Source: an uncultured Actinomycetes bacterium (GTDB taxonomy: Bacteria; Actinomycetota; Actinomycetes; Nanopelagicales; Nanopelagicaceae). From it: 64,000 nucleotides of DNA. The notes beneath the pieces are model-generated. The model did no database searches and was not told the origin of the DNA. It saw only the letters and a program-made list of their open reading frames with translations. Shown piece by piece: positions 43,935 to 52,883 of the stretch (position 1 is the first letter of the stretch; every line of letters begins with the position of its first letter). The translations under genes were made by a program, and so were the position numbers. The DNA is taken from the NCBI GenBank assembly GCA_903827945.1, contig CAIKKN010000029.1, forward strand, positions 42,401 through 106,400. Direction: 5' to 3'.

Positions 43935-44885
43935 ATGAAAGAAAATTTGAGCATTGGTGTTGATATAGGCGGAACAAAAGTCTTGGGTGGTGTTGTAGAC
44001 GCTCACGGAAAAATTCTCACAACTCATAGAAAAGATACCCCTAAGCAAGGCGGGGAAGCCCTGACGCAAACTATTGCTGATGTAATTACTGAACTTACCC
44101 AGCAATACTCAGTGGAAGCTGTTGGAATTTCTGCAGCAGGCTTTGTTTCATCTGATCGCAAAACAATGCTTGCAACACCAAATATTTCAGGGTGGAATGG
44201 AATCAATTTAGAGCATGAGATTTCACGCCGTGTTGGTCTTCCTGTAGTCATTGAGAATGATGCGAACGCAGCTGCATGGGGTGAGGCTCGATACGGCGCC
44301 GGCCAAAATGAAAATCAAATGATGATGCTCACCATCGGTACTGGTATCGGCGGTGGAATTGTTGTGAACGGGGCGCTTCATCGCGGTGCATTTGGTATTG
44401 CTGGAGAGTTTGGACATCTACGTGTGGTGCCTGAAGGTCATCTCTGCGGATGCGGTGCACGCGGTTGTTTTGAACAGTACGCATCAGGAAATGCGCTGAT
44501 GCGCCATGCTCGAGAAGCTATCGCCGCTGCGCCAGATGCCGCACACAATCTACTTTCGCGTGGAAATGGAACTCTTGAAGGCTTAAGTGGGAAAGATATT
44601 ACTGAGGCAGCTCGCGATGGCGATGTCGTGGCTTTGGCCGCTTTTAATACGACGGCCCAGTGGCTCGGCGCAGGTATCGCCTCCCTTTCAGTTCTTCTAG
44701 ACCCAGCATGCGTCGTCATCGGTGGGGGAGTAATCGATGCTGGCGAGATTCTGCTGGCACCTACACGTATTGCACTTGAAAGATATATGCCATTTCAAGG
44801 TAAACATCCAAGCCCTCGGGTTGTTGCAGCAGAACTTGGAAATGACGCCGGAGTTGTTGGCGCTGCTGACCTTGCTAGAAATTAA
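43935..44885 (+). CDS. glkA: ROK-family glucokinase
   Basis: Phosphorylates glucose with ATP to glucose-6-phosphate. The 316-residue protein has the N-terminal ATP-binding motif VDIGGTKVLGGVV, the substrate-binding IENDANAAAWGEARYGAG, and the ROK zinc-binding segment GHLCGCGARGCFEQYASG with its cysteines. It begins 6 bases after the SRPBCC gene. Other ROK kinases (e.g. for N-acetyl sugars) are possible, but actinobacterial glucokinases of this length fit best. Confidence 0.87.
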   Translation: MKENLSIGVDIGGTKVLGGVVDAHGKILTTHRKDTPKQGGEALTQTIADVITELTQQYSVEAVGISAAGFVSSDRKTMLATPNISGWNGINLEHEISRRVGLPVVIENDANAAAWGEARYGAGQNENQMMMLTIGTGIGGGIVVNGALHRGAFGIAGEFGHLRVVPEGHLCGCGARGCFEQYASGNALMRHAREAIAAAPDAAHNLLSRGNGTLEGLSGKDITEAARDGDVVALAAFNTTAQWLGAGIASLSVLLDPACVVIGGGVIDAGEILLAPTRIALERYMPFQGKHPSPRVVAAELGNDAGVVGAADLARN

Positions 44886-46006
44886 ATAACTGCTCCGTCA
44901 TCGCCGTTACCTTCATCAGCTGCGCTTTGTCGCTTTTTCGCAGTTCGCCAAATAAAGGAAGCAACTCCGCCAGAAAATAGAGCTACTGCTGGCCAGCCTC
45001 CCATATGAAGAGGATCTCCGCCGGTGAAGCCTTCGATAAGAATGTAGGCACCGCTGGCGATAATTGCATAGAGAGAAAGCTTTGAAGATTGAGAAAGTGA
45101 AGCCGATCTGGGGCGCGGTTCTTGGAAGTGCGCGCTCTTGTCCAGTTCATCAAGATATGTCGTACCTGTTGATTGATCTAAATTAAGTGTTGAGACGATG
45201 GATTCGAACTCGGCATTGATTAAATCTCTCTCATCAATATCTTCTGCTTCATCGATTTCCCCAGTCAGTACATCTTGAATGAACTGGACACTTTCGGCAA
45301 TAAGGAAATCAGCATCGTAATCCCAAGAGACGTTATGGAAAGATTTCTTAAAAATTATCTCGCGAATACTTGCAGAATAAACGTTCTCGATAATTGTTTC
45401 ACTATTAATTGGATGAATTACATGATCATTTATTGAATAGCTGACCATAAGAGGTACATCCACAAAATAAAGATTTTCTTCTACGACTTTCCACAATTTA
45501 CGGAGAGAGTCAAGTGCGCGCAATGGCATTCGTTCATAACTCATTCGCCGCGGAACACTTTGATTAACGTCCATCGTTCCATTCTTAAAGGATTTTATAA
45601 ATCGCTTCACAACGGGAAGTAGCCACAATATTTTTCTATCATCGAAAATCGAGGCATTACAAAGGAGGACGCCCTCTATTTCACTTCCGCGAATTTGCGC
45701 AATTCGTAATGCAAGTGCGCCGCCGACACTAAAGCCTGCAACAAAAACTCGATCACACTGTGTTTTGAGCTCAAGAAAAGTTTCTTCAACGCGTGCATAC
45801 CAATCGCCCCACGTCGTGTCATTTAAATCTTCCCATCGCGTTCCATGACCCGGAAGTGCTGGACACATGACAGTCATCCCAGCATCATGAAAACCTTCCG
45901 CCCAAGGTCGAACACTCTCGGGGGTACCTGTGAATCCGTGAATCACCAATATTCCAGTTTTCCCGCCCGAAAGCCGGATATCGAGAGGATTTGCGATATA
46001 GGCCAC
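44882..46006 (-). CDS. Alpha/beta hydrolase with a C-terminal membrane tail
   Basis: A 374-residue protein. The first ~255 residues form a carboxylesterase-type alpha/beta hydrolase with the oxyanion segment GILVIHGFTGTPES, the nucleophile elbow AGFSVGGALAL (Ser93) and the late histidine in SFHNVSWDYDADF. A ~50-residue linker follows, then two hydrophobic segments (LSLYAIIASGAYILIEGF and WPAVALFSGGVASFIW). This tail is not part of the usual esterase and probably anchors it in the membrane. It starts at GTG and overlaps the ROK gene's 3' end by 4 bases. Substrate unknown. Confidence 0.8.
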   Translation of the reverse strand: MAYIANPLDIRLSGGKTGILVIHGFTGTPESVRPWAEGFHDAGMTVMCPALPGHGTRWEDLNDTTWGDWYARVEETFLELKTQCDRVFVAGFSVGGALALRIAQIRGSEIEGVLLCNASIFDDRKILWLLPVVKRFIKSFKNGTMDVNQSVPRRMSYERMPLRALDSLRKLWKVVEENLYFVDVPLMVSYSINDHVIHPINSETIIENVYSASIREIIFKKSFHNVSWDYDADFLIAESVQFIQDVLTGEIDEAEDIDERDLINAEFESIVSTLNLDQSTGTTYLDELDKSAHFQEPRPRSASLSQSSKLSLYAIIASGAYILIEGFTGGDPLHMGGWPAVALFSGGVASFIWRTAKKRQSAADEGNGDDGAVI

Positions 46007-46051
46007 GCTCAGATGGTGTCACAGGATGGTGCTCTCACCCTAAATAAGCCG

Positions 46052-46057
46052 TAAATT
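46052..46057 (+). promoter_or_regulatory. -10 element of leaderless second plsC
   Basis: TAAATT, 6 bases before the GTG at 46064. Confidence 0.5.
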
Positions 46058-46063
46058 AAGCCC

Positions 46064-46744
46064 GTGGTTTATACAACTCTGAAGTCCTTCCTCAGCCCCC
46101 TTCTTATGCTTGGCTTTCGGCCAAAGGTCACTGGACTTCGCCAAGTTCCAACGGTGGGCCCAGTCATCATTGCCTCAAACCATCTTTCCTTTAGCGATTC
46201 AATTTTTATGCCACTTGTCGTGCCTCGCAAAGTTACATTCCTCGCAAAGAGTGAGTACTTCACTTCACCTGGAGTTAAAGGCTTGTTAAAAAAGCTCACC
46301 TTTAAGGCGCTCGGCCAAGTTCCTGTAGATCGCGCGGGCGGACGCAGAAGTGAAGCGGCGCTCTTAACTGGTTTGGAACTTTTAAAAGAAGGCGCTTGCA
46401 TAGGTATTTACCCAGAGGGCACGCGTTCTCCAGATGGTCGCCTCTATAAAGGGCGGACAGGCATAGCTCGCATGGCAATTGAGTCAGGGGCTCCTGTAGT
46501 TCCCGTTGCGATGTTTAATACTGCAGAAATTCAACCGACCGGCAAAGTAGTTCCAAAATTGCAACGAGTCGAAATGGTTTTTGGAGAGCCTATGTATTTT
46601 GAGGGTGACTCAACAAATGTGCAAGTTCTACGAGAAGCAACTGATCGAATTATGAAGACTCTTCAACAACTTTCAGGGCAAGAATTTGTAGATATGTACG
46701 CTTCAGAAGCGAAGAGTCGACTTGCTCGCGGAGAAGAAATTTAA
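46064..46744 (+). CDS. plsC: 1-acyl-sn-glycerol-3-phosphate acyltransferase paralogue
   Basis: Second PlsC-type acyltransferase in the window, 226 residues, starting at GTG. It has the H-x4-D catalytic motif SNHLSFSDS and the YPEGTRSPDGRLYKGRTGIA acceptor block. It resembles mycobacterial Rv2182c, which lies in the same pimB'/fadD15 neighbourhood. The two PlsC copies may differ in acyl-chain or acceptor preference. The 3' end overlaps the convergent nuclease gene by 4 bases. Confidence 0.9.
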   Translation: MVYTTLKSFLSPLLMLGFRPKVTGLRQVPTVGPVIIASNHLSFSDSIFMPLVVPRKVTFLAKSEYFTSPGVKGLLKKLTFKALGQVPVDRAGGRRSEAALLTGLELLKEGACIGIYPEGTRSPDGRLYKGRTGIARMAIESGAPVVPVAMFNTAEIQPTGKVVPKLQRVEMVFGEPMYFEGDSTNVQVLREATDRIMKTLQQLSGQEFVDMYASEAKSRLARGEEI

Positions 46745-47415
46745 TTATTTCTTACAATTAAATCTCGTTCTGCAATATAGCGACATTGATCGCAGCTCGG
46801 CTTGGATTCAGGGATTGATCCATTAACTAAAGCTACAAAGTCACCAAGACGCTTTTGAAGCGCAATTGGGTCGCGTGCTACTGGATACCAAGCAACGTTT
46901 ACTCGATATCCAAATCCAACTCCAAGATTTCCAGAGGCTCGATCAAGAGACCAGGAATAAATACCAAGGGCAGAAATCTTCTTCGGCTCACCCTTTGCTG
47001 GATTTTCCAAAGCAAATGCGTAGGCCTCTAATTGAGGGGAGTAGAAACTAGATTTATCTGAAGCACGTGCCTGCATTTTGCAGTCAATGATTCCGAAAGT
47101 TCCATCAGGGAATTCAAGTAAGAGATCGTATTTTCCGCGAATCGCTAGATGCGAATCACTTCCATCCACTTGAATTGGAATTGATTGCACCCAGCCCCCG
47201 TGATCAAAGACTTTTCCTGCGGGCATATCTGGATGCATATCTGAAGTACTCGCGCCAATAAAGTATTTCTCTTGCAAATCGGCAAGTTCGGCAACTGTGG
47301 GCATAAACATCGGTGCTTTAATTTGATGGTTGTAATACAACCAGAGGCAGCGATGACAGCCATCCCATGAAAAGGTTAAATCACTAGGACTTATATTTGA
47401 TCTGCGTTCACCCAT
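46741..47415 (-). CDS. Cas4/RecB-like PD-(D/E)XK nuclease with a four-cysteine cluster
   Basis: A 224-residue protein that appears to be a single-domain PD-(D/E)XK nuclease. The active-site candidates are Asp97 in GKYDLLLEF, Asp111 and Lys113 in IIDCKMQ, and Gln128 with Tyr132 in YSPQLEAYAF. Two CxxC pairs bracket the domain: CHRC (Cys20/Cys23) and CDQC (Cys208/Cys211). This matches the iron-sulfur staple of Cas4 and AddB nucleases. There is no CRISPR or RecBCD gene nearby. Biological role unknown; DNA repair or end processing is the natural guess. Confidence 0.75.
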   Translation of the reverse strand: MGERRSNISPSDLTFSWDGCHRCLWLYYNHQIKAPMFMPTVAELADLQEKYFIGASTSDMHPDMPAGKVFDHGGWVQSIPIQVDGSDSHLAIRGKYDLLLEFPDGTFGIIDCKMQARASDKSSFYSPQLEAYAFALENPAKGEPKKISALGIYSWSLDRASGNLGVGFGYRVNVAWYPVARDPIALQKRLGDFVALVNGSIPESKPSCDQCRYIAERDLIVRNN

Positions 47416-47474
47416 TTTGTAACCAGCTTCCCCTATTTTCTATTGGGGTAATTGTGCCCTCTTGCACTGACAAA

Positions 47475-48119
47475 TCAACGGAATGAATTAAGAATCGTAA
47501 AGATTCCTAGTAAAATCATGATTACGCCTCCGGTAACACGCATCCTGATTAGCCGCTTCACGTCGGTAGATAGCCATTCACGGAAGGTGCCAGCCAGGAT
47601 TCCCCACAAACTGTCGGAGATAAAGGCGATTACAGCAAAAATAGTTCCAAGGAGTATCAGTTGTGCTGAGAGGTGTCCTTTTTCCCGATCGGTAAATTGG
47701 GGAAGAATTGCAGCAAAGAAGACCACCGTCTTTGGATTGAGAACTCCAACAATAAAGCCCTGGCGAATTGTCTTTGGGATGGAAGGTCGAGATTCGCTGA
47801 CCGATCGCATATCTTCGGCGTGCGCGGCGCTCTCCTTGATCGCCCCGTACCCAAGGTAGATCAGATACGCCCCGCCGAACCATTGGACACCGTGGTAAGC
47901 AAGTGCCGAGTGTTGAAGTATCGGCCCCAGGCCAAGTGCAACGGCAATCGAGATGAGATAAACACCTAAACCGTTTCCAAGAACTGTGGCAACAGCAATC
48001 ATGCGGCCCCAGGCAATAGCACGAGCAATTGTGAAAAGAACACTAGGGCCTGGAACCAAAATAATTAGGGTGGTGGCGATGACATATTCCCAAATATGGC
48101 TTGGGATGATGATCCTCAT
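47475..48119 (-). CDS. LysE/RhtB family amino-acid exporter
   Basis: A 214-residue membrane protein with about six helices. The LysE signature is at the start (LVPGPSVLFTIARAIAWGR) and a GFIVGVLNPKTVVFFAAILPQF segment is in the middle. It probably exports an amino acid; which one cannot be told. A leaderless -10 (TATGCT) is 6 bases before the ATG. Confidence 0.88.
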   Translation of the reverse strand: MRIIIPSHIWEYVIATTLIILVPGPSVLFTIARAIAWGRMIAVATVLGNGLGVYLISIAVALGLGPILQHSALAYHGVQWFGGAYLIYLGYGAIKESAAHAEDMRSVSESRPSIPKTIRQGFIVGVLNPKTVVFFAAILPQFTDREKGHLSAQLILLGTIFAVIAFISDSLWGILAGTFREWLSTDVKRLIRMRVTGGVIMILLGIFTILNSFR

Positions 48120-48125
48120 GGCACA

Positions 48126-48131
48126 AGCATA
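48126..48131 (-). promoter_or_regulatory. -10 element of leaderless LysE gene
   Basis: TATGCT on the minus strand, 6 bases before the ATG at 48119; it adjoins the terminator of the upstream permease gene. Confidence 0.5.
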
Positions 48132-48162
48132 AAGGGCGACAGGTTATCCCCGTCGCCCTTTT
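48131..48162 (-). terminator. Intrinsic terminator of the uracil/xanthine permease gene
   Basis: A 10-bp stem (AAAGGGCGAC with GTCGCCCTTT) with an 11-base loop. On the minus strand the stem ends in CCCTTTATG. It lies 18 bases after the permease stop. Confidence 0.75.
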
Positions 48163-48180
48163 GTACCGCTTAGCTAGGAA

Positions 48181-49416
48181 TTATTTCCTGGCGTTTGCAA
48201 TTGCTCGCAATATTGCATAACCAATGACTGCGTTGAGCGTTGCATTGATAATGCCGTTGAATGTGAAATCTCCCTTTGTCCAAGAGAAATCAGAGATTCC
48301 GATAATGACTGTAGATGCAGCGATGATGAGATTTGTAGAGTCGCTGAAATCAACGCGGCTTTCAATCCAAATACGAGCACCTAATATGCCAATCATTCCG
48401 TAAAGGGCAACACCAGCTCCGCCGAGGACTCCTGCAGGAGTAGCGCTTAGGACTGCTCCGAACTTAGGGCATAGTGAGAGAACAATGGCACCAAAACCAG
48501 CCACCCAGTACGCAGCAGTTGAGTAAACCTTTGTCGCAGCCATGACGCCGATGTTTTCTGCATACGTCGTCGTTCCTGAACCGCCACCGAAACCGGCGAG
48601 AGTTGTAGCAACACCATCGGCAACAAGAGCATTACCCATTTGATCATCAAGGTTCTTGCCAGTCATCGCCATAACTGCCTTTACGTGTCCAACGTTTTCT
48701 GCGATGAGGACTAGAACAACTGGAATGAAGAGAACGATGGCGCTCATTTTGAAAGTAGGCGAAGTGAAGTGTGGGAGGGCAACCCACTTGGCTGCGCGAA
48801 CTCCATCAAAGTTCACATCGCCATCAAGCATTGCAAAAACGTAGCCAATGACAATGCCTACAAAGATTGAAATGCGAGCAAGGAAGCCTTTAGCAAATAC
48901 AGACACCAGCGCAATGGAAGCCAATGTGACAATTCCGAGAACAGGTTTTGTAACAAAATTATTCTTTGCAGCACCGGCCAGATTTAGCCCAATGACCATC
49001 ACGATAGAGCCGGTGACAACTGGTGGAAGCATCTTCTCAATCCATCCAATGCCGATCGCCTTAACGGTGAATCCGACAAGTGCGAGGATGACTCCGGTTG
49101 CAACAACGCCACCAAGTGCCGCCGCCATGCCACCTTTTGTAACTGCCGCCGCGATTGGGGCTAGAAAGGCGAAGGAGGATCCGAGATAGCTAGGAAGCTT
49201 GTTTTGAGTGATTATCAGGAAGAGGATTGTTCCCACGCCTGAGAAGAAAATTGTTGTGGTGGGAGGCAGGTGAGTGAGGATTGGAACCAAGAAGGTCGCC
49301 CCAAACATGGCGGCTATATGTTGTAAGCCTGTGCCGATCGTGCGAGGCCAGCTCAGTCGTTCATCAGGGGCAATAACCCCGCCTGTTGTATTTACTTTCC
49401 ATGAAAATAAGCTCAT
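48181..49416 (-). CDS. uraA: Uracil/xanthine permease (NCS2 family)
   Basis: Proton- or sodium-coupled importer of uracil or xanthine with about 12-14 helices. The 411-residue protein shows QHIAAMFGATFLVPILT near the start, VVTGSIVMVIGLNLAGAA in the middle and GFGGGSGTTTYAENIGVMA, the NCS2 signature region. An AAAGG ribosome-binding site lies upstream of the ATG, so it has a real leader, possibly with a weak hairpin (see below). Uracil is the commonest substrate in this branch, but xanthine is possible. Confidence 0.88.
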   Translation of the reverse strand: MSLFSWKVNTTGGVIAPDERLSWPRTIGTGLQHIAAMFGATFLVPILTHLPPTTTIFFSGVGTILFLIITQNKLPSYLGSSFAFLAPIAAAVTKGGMAAALGGVVATGVILALVGFTVKAIGIGWIEKMLPPVVTGSIVMVIGLNLAGAAKNNFVTKPVLGIVTLASIALVSVFAKGFLARISIFVGIVIGYVFAMLDGDVNFDGVRAAKWVALPHFTSPTFKMSAIVLFIPVVLVLIAENVGHVKAVMAMTGKNLDDQMGNALVADGVATTLAGFGGGSGTTTYAENIGVMAATKVYSTAAYWVAGFGAIVLSLCPKFGAVLSATPAGVLGGAGVALYGMIGILGARIWIESRVDFSDSTNLIIAASTVIIGISDFSWTKGDFTFNGIINATLNAVIGYAILRAIANARK

Positions 49417-49484
49417 GCATCTGCCTTTCCGTAGACGTCAGTGTCGAAAGAACGTGCAGGGTTAACGGTAAATCCTAGATTGTG

Positions 49485-49503
49485 AAAAAGTGAGGAGGCT
49501 CAC
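49485..49503 (-). promoter_or_regulatory. Hairpin plus T-tract upstream of the NCS2 permease gene
   Basis: On the minus strand GTGAG-CCTC-CTCAC is followed by TTTTT, about 70 bases before the ATG. It could be a weak attenuator in the leader or stop antisense transcripts. A 5-bp stem is marginal. Confidence 0.3.
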
Positions 49504-49539
49504 AGCTAGGAGAAGCCAAATTTTCCTAGTAGAGTTTGC

Positions 49540-49592
49540 ATCGATTCGATATATCCGTTTGAATGCCTCTTGATATATCGATTCGATAAATC
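49540..49592. promoter_or_regulatory. Duplicated putative PadR operator
   Basis: ATCGATTCGATATATC (49540-49555) is repeated with one change as ATCGATTCGATAAATC (49577-49592), 37 bases apart. Each copy is nearly palindromic about its TATCGA/TCGATA core. They lie directly upstream of the PadR gene, so autorepression of the padR-ino1 operon is likely. Confidence 0.6.
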
Positions 49593-49613
49593 ATGGCCAA
49601 GGGAGGAAGTGAG

Positions 49614-50168
49614 ATGCGCTCGCGAGCAGAATCTTTGGAATTTGCTCTACTTGGGCTACTCACGCAAGGCCCTCTCCACGGTTATGAACTTCGAAAGCGA
49701 ATGATTGCAATTTATGGCCCATTTCGAGCTCTTTCATTCTCAGTGCTGTACCCACAACTACATCGGATGTTGGAAGGTGGGCTCATAGAAGAGTCTCTTT
49801 CTGATTCACCGGGTCTCTCTCGGAGATCTCGCATTGTGTACGCAGTAACAAAAGAAGGCAAGAGCCGCTTTGACGAGATAACCCACTCATCAATTTCAGA
49901 AGTTATGGATGATGAGAACTTTGAGGTTCGTTTCGCATTTTTCGGCCCAACCCCTCGGGGAAATCGAATTGCAATCCTAGAGAACCGTCTCTCCAAACTA
50001 AAGGAGAAGGCATCACTTATTCGCTCTGCCATGTCAGCCAACACAGGCCAACTTCCCGATGGAATCGATAAATATCTTCATGAATGGCGCCGTCATTCAC
50101 TGGACTCTGTTGAGCGAGAGATCGCTTGGCTAGAGGAAATGATAGAAATCGAAGGGAAATCTTCTTGA
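49614..50168 (+). CDS. PadR family transcriptional regulator
   Basis: A winged-helix repressor. From the ATG at 49614 the protein is 184 residues, with the PadR N-terminus [23 protein letters not shown] (shown here in part only) and the second half forming the helical dimer domain. A GGGAGG site 7 bases upstream decides this start over an ATG at 49593. It overlaps ino1 (TTGA), and PadR-ino1 is conserved in mycobacteria (Rv0047c-Rv0046c), so it probably controls inositol synthesis. Confidence 0.9.
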   Translation: MRSRAESLEFALLGLLTQGPLHGYELRKRMIAIYGPFRALSFSVLYPQLHRMLEGGLIEESLSDSPGLSRRSRIVYAVTKEGKSRFDEITHSSISEVMDDENFEVRFAFFGPTPRGNRIAILENRLSKLKEKASLIRSAMSANTGQLPDGIDKYLHEWRRHSLDSVEREIAWLEEMIEIEGKSS

Positions 50169-51250
50169 CTAACAACAGCAAAGAAATTCGAGTTGCAATA
50201 ATCGGAGTAGGTAATTGCGCGAATTCACTCATACAAGGTGTTACTTATTATAAGGATGCAGACTCAGAATCAAAGATTCCAGGCCTTATGCACCCAGTGC
50301 TTGGCGGTTATCACATTAGCGACATTAAGTTTGTTGCAGCCTTTGATGTAGATGCAAAGAAAGTTGGGCTAGACCTCGTCGATGCGATGTGGGCTAGCGA
50401 GAACAACACAATCAAATTCAGTGATGTTTCTAAGACCGGTGTACTGGTGCAACGTGGTCACACACTAGATGGCCTCGGGAAGTACTACAGGGAGACAATA
50501 GAGGAGTCCTCGGACTCACCTGTAGATATCGTCGAAACGCTTAAAATGCAGAAAGTTGATGTGCTCATTTGTTACCTTCCTGTTGGTTCCGAGCAGGCCG
50601 CTAAGTTTTATGCGCAATGTGCAATCGATGCGGGGTGTGCCTTTGTAAATGCTCTTCCTGTTTTCATTGCCTCAGACCCTATATGGGCTAAGAAATTTGA
50701 AGACGCTGGTCTTCCCATCGTTGGTGACGATATCAAGTCGCAAGTAGGTGCAACTATTACGCACCGAATTATGGCCAGACTCTTCCAAGATCGTGGTGTC
50801 CACCTGGACCGAACCTATCAACTCAATGTCGGTGGAAACATGGACTTTAAGAATATGCTCGAACGCGATCGCTTGGAGTCGAAAAAGATTTCAAAGACGC
50901 AAGCAGTGACATCTCAGCTCAGTCATGATCTAGGTTCAGCCAATGTCCACATTGGGCCCTCGGATTATGTCCAGTGGCTTGATGATCGAAAGTGGGCCTA
51001 TGTTCGCCTAGAAGGTCGCGCCTTTGGGGATGTCCCACTCAATCTTGAATACAAGCTTGAAGTTTGGGATTCACCTAATTCAGCCGGTGTAATAATTGAT
51101 GCGCTTCGCTGCGCAAAAATTGGCCTGGATCGCAAAATTGGGGGAGCGCTACTCTCTCCTTCTAGCTACTTTATGAAGTCACCGCCTGTTCAATACACCG
51201 ATGATGTTGCTCATCAAAAAGTTGAGGAATTTATTTCTCTTACTGCGTAA
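50165..51250 (+). CDS. ino1: Inositol-3-phosphate synthase
   Basis: Converts glucose-6-phosphate to inositol-3-phosphate using NAD+, the first step toward phosphatidylinositol and inositol thiols. The 361-residue actinobacterial-type protein has the Rossmann motif [40 protein letters not shown] and the [12 protein letters not shown] segment. The most likely start is TTG 50165, overlapping the PadR stop, with AAGGGA upstream. A longer TTG start at 50126 would sit inside padR. It is followed by a strong terminator. Confidence 0.94.
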   Translation: MTNNSKEIRVAIIGVGNCANSLIQGVTYYKDADSESKIPGLMHPVLGGYHISDIKFVAAFDVDAKKVGLDLVDAMWASENNTIKFSDVSKTGVLVQRGHTLDGLGKYYRETIEESSDSPVDIVETLKMQKVDVLICYLPVGSEQAAKFYAQCAIDAGCAFVNALPVFIASDPIWAKKFEDAGLPIVGDDIKSQVGATITHRIMARLFQDRGVHLDRTYQLNVGGNMDFKNMLERDRLESKKISKTQAVTSQLSHDLGSANVHIGPSDYVQWLDDRKWAYVRLEGRAFGDVPLNLEYKLEVWDSPNSAGVIIDALRCAKIGLDRKIGGALLSPSSYFMKSPPVQYTDDVAHQKVEEFISLTA

Positions 51251-51264
51251 ATCCTTCGGCCTTC

Positions 51265-51299
51265 AAAACGCCCCCAGAATATGATCTAGGGGCGTTTTT
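51265..51299 (+). terminator. Intrinsic terminator of padR-ino1
   Basis: A 10-bp stem AAAACGCCCC/GGGGCGTTTT with a 14-base loop and a TTTTT end, 15 bases after the ino1 stop. Confidence 0.92.
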
Positions 51300-51315
51300 C
51301 ATGCGAAGATAGAGC

Positions 51316-52065
51316 GTGAATGAAATCCTAACTACCAGGGTTGGCGGGGTGCTCTCAGTCCAGCTCAATCGCCCGGACAAGAAGAATGCAATCAATACTG
51401 GCATGTACACCGCGCTCAATACCGCGCTTGTAGAAGCAGCCCAGGATTTTGAAATCCGCGTTGTGGTGATCTCCGGAGTTGGTGAATCCTTTACCGCAGG
51501 AAATGACATATTTGATTTTGCAAATACTGAGGAATTACCCATGGATGAAAACGCTCCTGGATTCCAATTTATTAAGAGCCTTCATAATTTTCCAAAACCC
51601 CTTGTCGCAGCAGTTACGGGAAGCGCAGTTGGCATTGGTACGACAATGTTGTTGCACTGTGATGCTGCCTATGCCTCGCAAAGCGCTCGATTCACCATGC
51701 CATTTGTGACTCTTGGTTTGGTCCCTGAAGCAGGGTCAAGTTTTCTTCTTCCGCGCCTGATTGGCCATCTTCGCGCCTCAGAAATCTTACTTACAGGTAG
51801 ATCTTTTGATGCGGCAGAAGCTGCAGAGATGGGTCTAATTAATAAGGTTGTTGATGCCCCCTTTGATGAGGCAATGAAAGTTGCAGAAATCATCGCTGAA
51901 CAACCGCCGACAGCGGTAATTAATACAAAGGCACTTCTCAAAAGTAGTAACCACGCGGCAGTCGAAGTTGTCATGAATGCAGAAGGTGAGTTATTTAGAT
52001 TGGCCCTTCAATCCGATGAGGCGCAAACTGCGTTTATGCGATTTCTTTCAAGAAAGGCGAAGTGA
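51316..52065 (+). CDS. Enoyl-CoA hydratase/isomerase family protein
   Basis: A crotonase-fold enzyme acting on acyl-CoAs. The 249-residue protein has the oxyanion-hole segments ESFTAGNDIFDFA and VTGSAVGIGTTMLLHCDAAYA, and LVPEAGSSFLLPRLIG in the active-site helix region. One catalytic glutamate position is not obviously conserved, so it may be an isomerase or other crotonase. It starts at GTG, and it overlaps the next gene. Confidence 0.87.
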   Translation: MNEILTTRVGGVLSVQLNRPDKKNAINTGMYTALNTALVEAAQDFEIRVVVISGVGESFTAGNDIFDFANTEELPMDENAPGFQFIKSLHNFPKPLVAAVTGSAVGIGTTMLLHCDAAYASQSARFTMPFVTLGLVPEAGSSFLLPRLIGHLRASEILLTGRSFDAAEAAEMGLINKVVDAPFDEAMKVAEIIAEQPPTAVINTKALLKSSNHAAVEVVMNAEGELFRLALQSDEAQTAFMRFLSRKAK

Positions 52066-52883
52066 TGTCGTTAAAAGGGAAGAGAATCTTCATAACCGGC
52101 GGTTCGAGGGGAATAGGACTGGAGATTGCCAAGAGAGCTGCTCGTGATGGCGCGCTGATAGCTATTGCTGCTAAAACAACAGATCCACACCCACAACTGC
52201 CCGGAACGATATTCACCGCAGCAAAAGAGATTGAAGATTGTGGAGGAGTGGCGCTACCGATTCAATGCGATATTCGCGACGAAGGACAAATCGAGGAAAG
52301 TATCGCCAAAGCTGTTGCGCAATTTGGGGGACTAGATATTTTGGTCAACAACGCCAGCGCCATTAATTTAACGCCTACGCTTCAAACCCCCGCCAAACGC
52401 TATGACTTGATGTTTGATATTAACGTCCGAGGTACTTTTTTAGTTTCGCAAGCAGCAATTCCGCACCTCAAAGAGAGTTCAAATCCTCATATTCTTACGC
52501 TCTCGCCGCCCATCAATTTGCAAGCTAAATGGTTCAAACGTCATGTGGCCTACACAATGTCTAAGTACGGGATGAGCATGACTGTCTTGGGCCTCGCTGA
52601 AGAATTTAAGCGAGATGGAATCGGCATCAATGCACTGTGGCCACGAACTGTCATCGATACCGCTGCACTTCAAATGATTCCGGGAATGGATACAAATTTT
52701 TGTAGAAAGCCGGAAATTATGGCTGATGCTGCGCACGCTATCTTCATGCGAACCGCCAGTGAATGCACTGGTAATTTCTTTATCGATGACGAAGTCTTGG
52801 CGGAAGAAGGAATAACCGATCTTGACAAATACGCAGTGGTGCCCGGAACAACAGATTTTCTCAAGGACCTATATTTAGATTAG
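52062..52883 (+). CDS. Short-chain dehydrogenase/reductase (HSDL2-like)
   Basis: A 273-residue NAD(P)-dependent SDR. It has the cofactor motif ITGGSRGIGLEI, NNASAINLTPT and the YTMSKYGM active site with Tyr and Lys. The stretch around SPPINLQAKWFKRH and the LWPRTVIDTAALQMI segment are characteristic of HSDL2-like proteins linked to fatty-acid metabolism. It starts GTG-ATG across the preceding stop. Its 3' end overlaps the Ni/Co permease gene by 4 bases. Confidence 0.87.
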   Translation: MMSLKGKRIFITGGSRGIGLEIAKRAARDGALIAIAAKTTDPHPQLPGTIFTAAKEIEDCGGVALPIQCDIRDEGQIEESIAKAVAQFGGLDILVNNASAINLTPTLQTPAKRYDLMFDINVRGTFLVSQAAIPHLKESSNPHILTLSPPINLQAKWFKRHVAYTMSKYGMSMTVLGLAEEFKRDGIGINALWPRTVIDTAALQMIPGMDTNFCRKPEIMADAAHAIFMRTASECTGNFFIDDEVLAEEGITDLDKYAVVPGTTDFLKDLYLD

